Assembly (NCBI GenBank): GCA_015661045.1
Contig: JACVQG010000059.1
Span: 1 to 7,286 of the forward strand
Source of the DNA: Dehalococcoidia bacterium
GTDB taxonomy: Bacteria; Chloroflexota; Dehalococcoidia; JACVQG01
Length of the DNA stretch: 7,286 nt
Direction: 5' to 3'
Shown: positions 6,572 to 7,286 of the stretch, piece after piece
Layout of the letters: each line of letters opens with the position of its first letter
Position numbering within the stretch: position 1 is the stretch's first letter
Program-made: the position numbers and the translations under genes
The notes under the pieces: generated by a model
The model's database searches: none
What the model was told of the DNA's origin: nothing
Seen by the model: the letters and a program-made list of their open reading frames with translations, nothing else

Positions 6572-7150
6572 ATGACTAACTCCAGTCGTGCATTGGGAAT
6601 CTGCACCCTCCTATCTGTTGTTTCAATGATGATTGCTATTGCCGCTGGTTACTACCTTTACGCATGCAATCAGAACCAATCGCGCTACGCGAAAACCCCG
6701 GAGCGACAAAGGAGACAAATGCTATCTAACAAGGTTCTTTTGCAACTGCAGGAAATGCTATTGAAGGCTGTTCTTTTAGGCCAGTCTTTACCTGGGCATA
6801 CCCAACCAATTAGATTTCCTGATCTATCGTTTATTTTGCGTCAGCCGATCATTTTCTTGTTAGACGCAAACCTGTCTGTACCAATCTTGATAAGAGAATT
6901 CCCCAGTCCCATTCGCATTTTATCGGTCGAAGCTCTCTTACAAGAATCTCAAACGCACGGAGATATTACGTATTTACAATTTCAACCGCCAGAAGTAACG
7001 GACGATGCAGTACGTTTGACGCTGGAGGCAAGGATCGCTACTCGCGACCCGAACCAACCAAAACTAGGATTGAGTAATATCTGTGTCAAATTCTTAAAGG
7101 TCGCAGATGAGTGGAAGGTAGTGGATGAGCCGGTCTATTCCGCTGTATAA
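6572..7150 (+). CDS. Membrane-anchored hypothetical protein, 192 residues
   Basis: I do not recognise this family. Residues about 8-30 form one hydrophobic segment ('GICTLLSVVSMMIAIAAGYY'), fitting a signal anchor or uncleaved signal peptide; no lipobox is evident. A charged helix follows at about 40-70 ('KTPERQRRQM', then Leu-rich), then a proline-rich stretch (73-115). The C-terminal part, 115-192, is predicted beta-rich by eye, ending 'CVKFLKVADEWKVVDEPV'. That ending resembles the last strands of NTF2-like or other small periplasmic domains, but this is not enough to assign one. Cys11, Cys32 and Cys171 are the only cysteines. The start is the first ATG after a G-rich stretch at 6553-6559 with long spacing, so the ribosome site is weak. 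It lies 95 bases downstream of the metalloprotease gene on the same strand with a hairpin between, so co-transcription is uncertain. A role as partner, anchor or inhibitor of the protease is speculation. Confidence 0.65.
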   Translation: MTNSSRALGICTLLSVVSMMIAIAAGYYLYACNQNQSRYAKTPERQRRQMLSNKVLLQLQEMLLKAVLLGQSLPGHTQPIRFPDLSFILRQPIIFLLDANLSVPILIREFPSPIRILSVEALLQESQTHGDITYLQFQPPEVTDDAVRLTLEARIATRDPNQPKLGLSNICVKFLKVADEWKVVDEPVYSAV

Positions 7151-7153
7151 TGA

Positions 7154-7286
7154 CGACAGACATGCCTTATTGCATTTTATCTGCCTCTTTTCGAACATTT
7201 TGATGAAATAAAGCATTATCCTGATATTGATTGCTCTGCTTTAAGAAGCGGCATCGCTCAGAAGATCGGCCATACGGAACATGAAA
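7154..7286 (+). pseudogene. Start-less fragment resembling the N-terminal region of a PLP aminotransferase (HisC/CobD-like)
   Basis: The frame is open from just after a TGA at 7151 to the window edge and contains no ATG, GTG or TTG. Its second part (from about 7187) reads 'LFEHFDEIKHYPDIDCSALR' then 'SGIAQKIGHTEHE'. This matches the pattern 'I..YPD.DC..LR..IA..(L/I)G' near residues 35-65 of class I/II PLP aminotransferases such as histidinol-phosphate aminotransferase and threonine-phosphate decarboxylase. In those enzymes an 'N.NPLG.P' segment normally precedes it, and here it is absent. I infer a gene that continues to the right but has lost its first 30 or so codons, with the junction near 7180-7187. 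The match is short and from memory. An alternative is a minus-strand frame reading 7286 to 7167, which looks less protein-like. Confidence 0.4.

Larger units (their letters stand above)
5370..7187. other. Candidate inserted or replaced segment of about 1.8 kb
   Basis: This segment holds the metalloprotease and the 192-residue membrane protein. Its left edge coincides with the loss of the 5' end of the minus-strand PPOX-like gene. Its right edge coincides with the apparent loss of the 5' end of the rightward aminotransferase-like frame. GC content rises sharply inside the metalloprotease gene. No terminal inverted repeats, direct repeats or transposase were found at the edges, so the mechanism is unknown and the edges are approximate. 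Confidence 0.35.

Noticed and set aside
5851..6572. Long overlapping minus-strand frames across the metalloprotease gene
   Set aside because: They are Arg/His/Pro-rich antisense translations of a GC-rich gene whose + strand product is unmistakable.
5340..7200. Terminal inverted or direct repeats marking a classical insertion sequence around the cassette
   Set aside because: Comparison of the two edges by eye found no matching repeats longer than about five bases, and no transposase is encoded.
7167..7286. A 39-codon minus-strand frame open to the right edge, ending in TAA
   Set aside because: Its translation has no family resemblance, whereas the + strand frame over the same bases resembles a PLP aminotransferase; kept only as an alternative.

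Overview
The window reads as a piece of a bacterial chromosome or metagenomic contig that is rich in secreted, multi-domain proteins. There are no rRNA, tRNA, CRISPR, integrase or transposase genes that I can see. The organism cannot be named with confidence. The gingipain-type (C25) protease with a 'SPNGGE' Ig-like tail, the 'DTTAP...SSGDGSK..YVW.KD.AGN' Ig repeats and a palindrome with TTCCCAAGC/GCTTGGGAAC arms are, from memory, common in environmental Gram-negative lineages such as anammox Planctomycetota (Brocadiales) and deltaproteobacterial/Nitrospirota-type genomes. That is a weak inference.

Left half (1-5016, + strand). The first gene is a 5'-incomplete C25 cysteine protease with its catalytic His and Cys both visible. 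A 261-base intergenic stretch follows, holding a small GC hairpin and a well-organised 82-base nested palindrome. Next is a roughly 900-residue secreted protein starting at a GTG with a good Shine-Dalgarno. It has a signal peptide, a roughly 475-residue domain that looks like a TIM-barrel hydrolase but that I cannot assign, a fibronectin-III-like domain, two nearly identical 102-residue Ig-like repeats (exact 306-nt period) and a third Ig-like domain. Both proteins appear to be extracellular, one processing protein and one probably acting on or binding polysaccharide.

Right half (5008-7286). A convergent minus-strand gene encodes a pyridoxamine-phosphate-oxidase-like (FMN split barrel) protein that lacks its N-terminus. 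At the point where it is cut off, a more GC-rich + strand gene begins. It encodes a bacterial matrix-metalloproteinase look-alike: peptidoglycan-binding domain, cysteine switch, complete MMP catalytic domain, then two PLL-type beta-propeller lectin repeats. A perfect 11-bp hairpin follows, then an unrecognised membrane-anchored 192-residue protein. The window ends with a start-less open frame that resembles the N-terminal region of a PLP aminotransferase of the histidinol-phosphate/threonine-phosphate decarboxylase type.

The main point of interest is that the genes on either side of the metalloprotease plus 192-residue protein pair both appear to have lost their 5' ends. They point outward, so a roughly 1.8-kb segment may have replaced the shared promoter region and the starts of two divergent genes. 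The MMP architecture itself is also noteworthy: a vertebrate-like propeptide switch and catalytic core fused to a lectin-type propeller where animal MMPs carry hemopexin.
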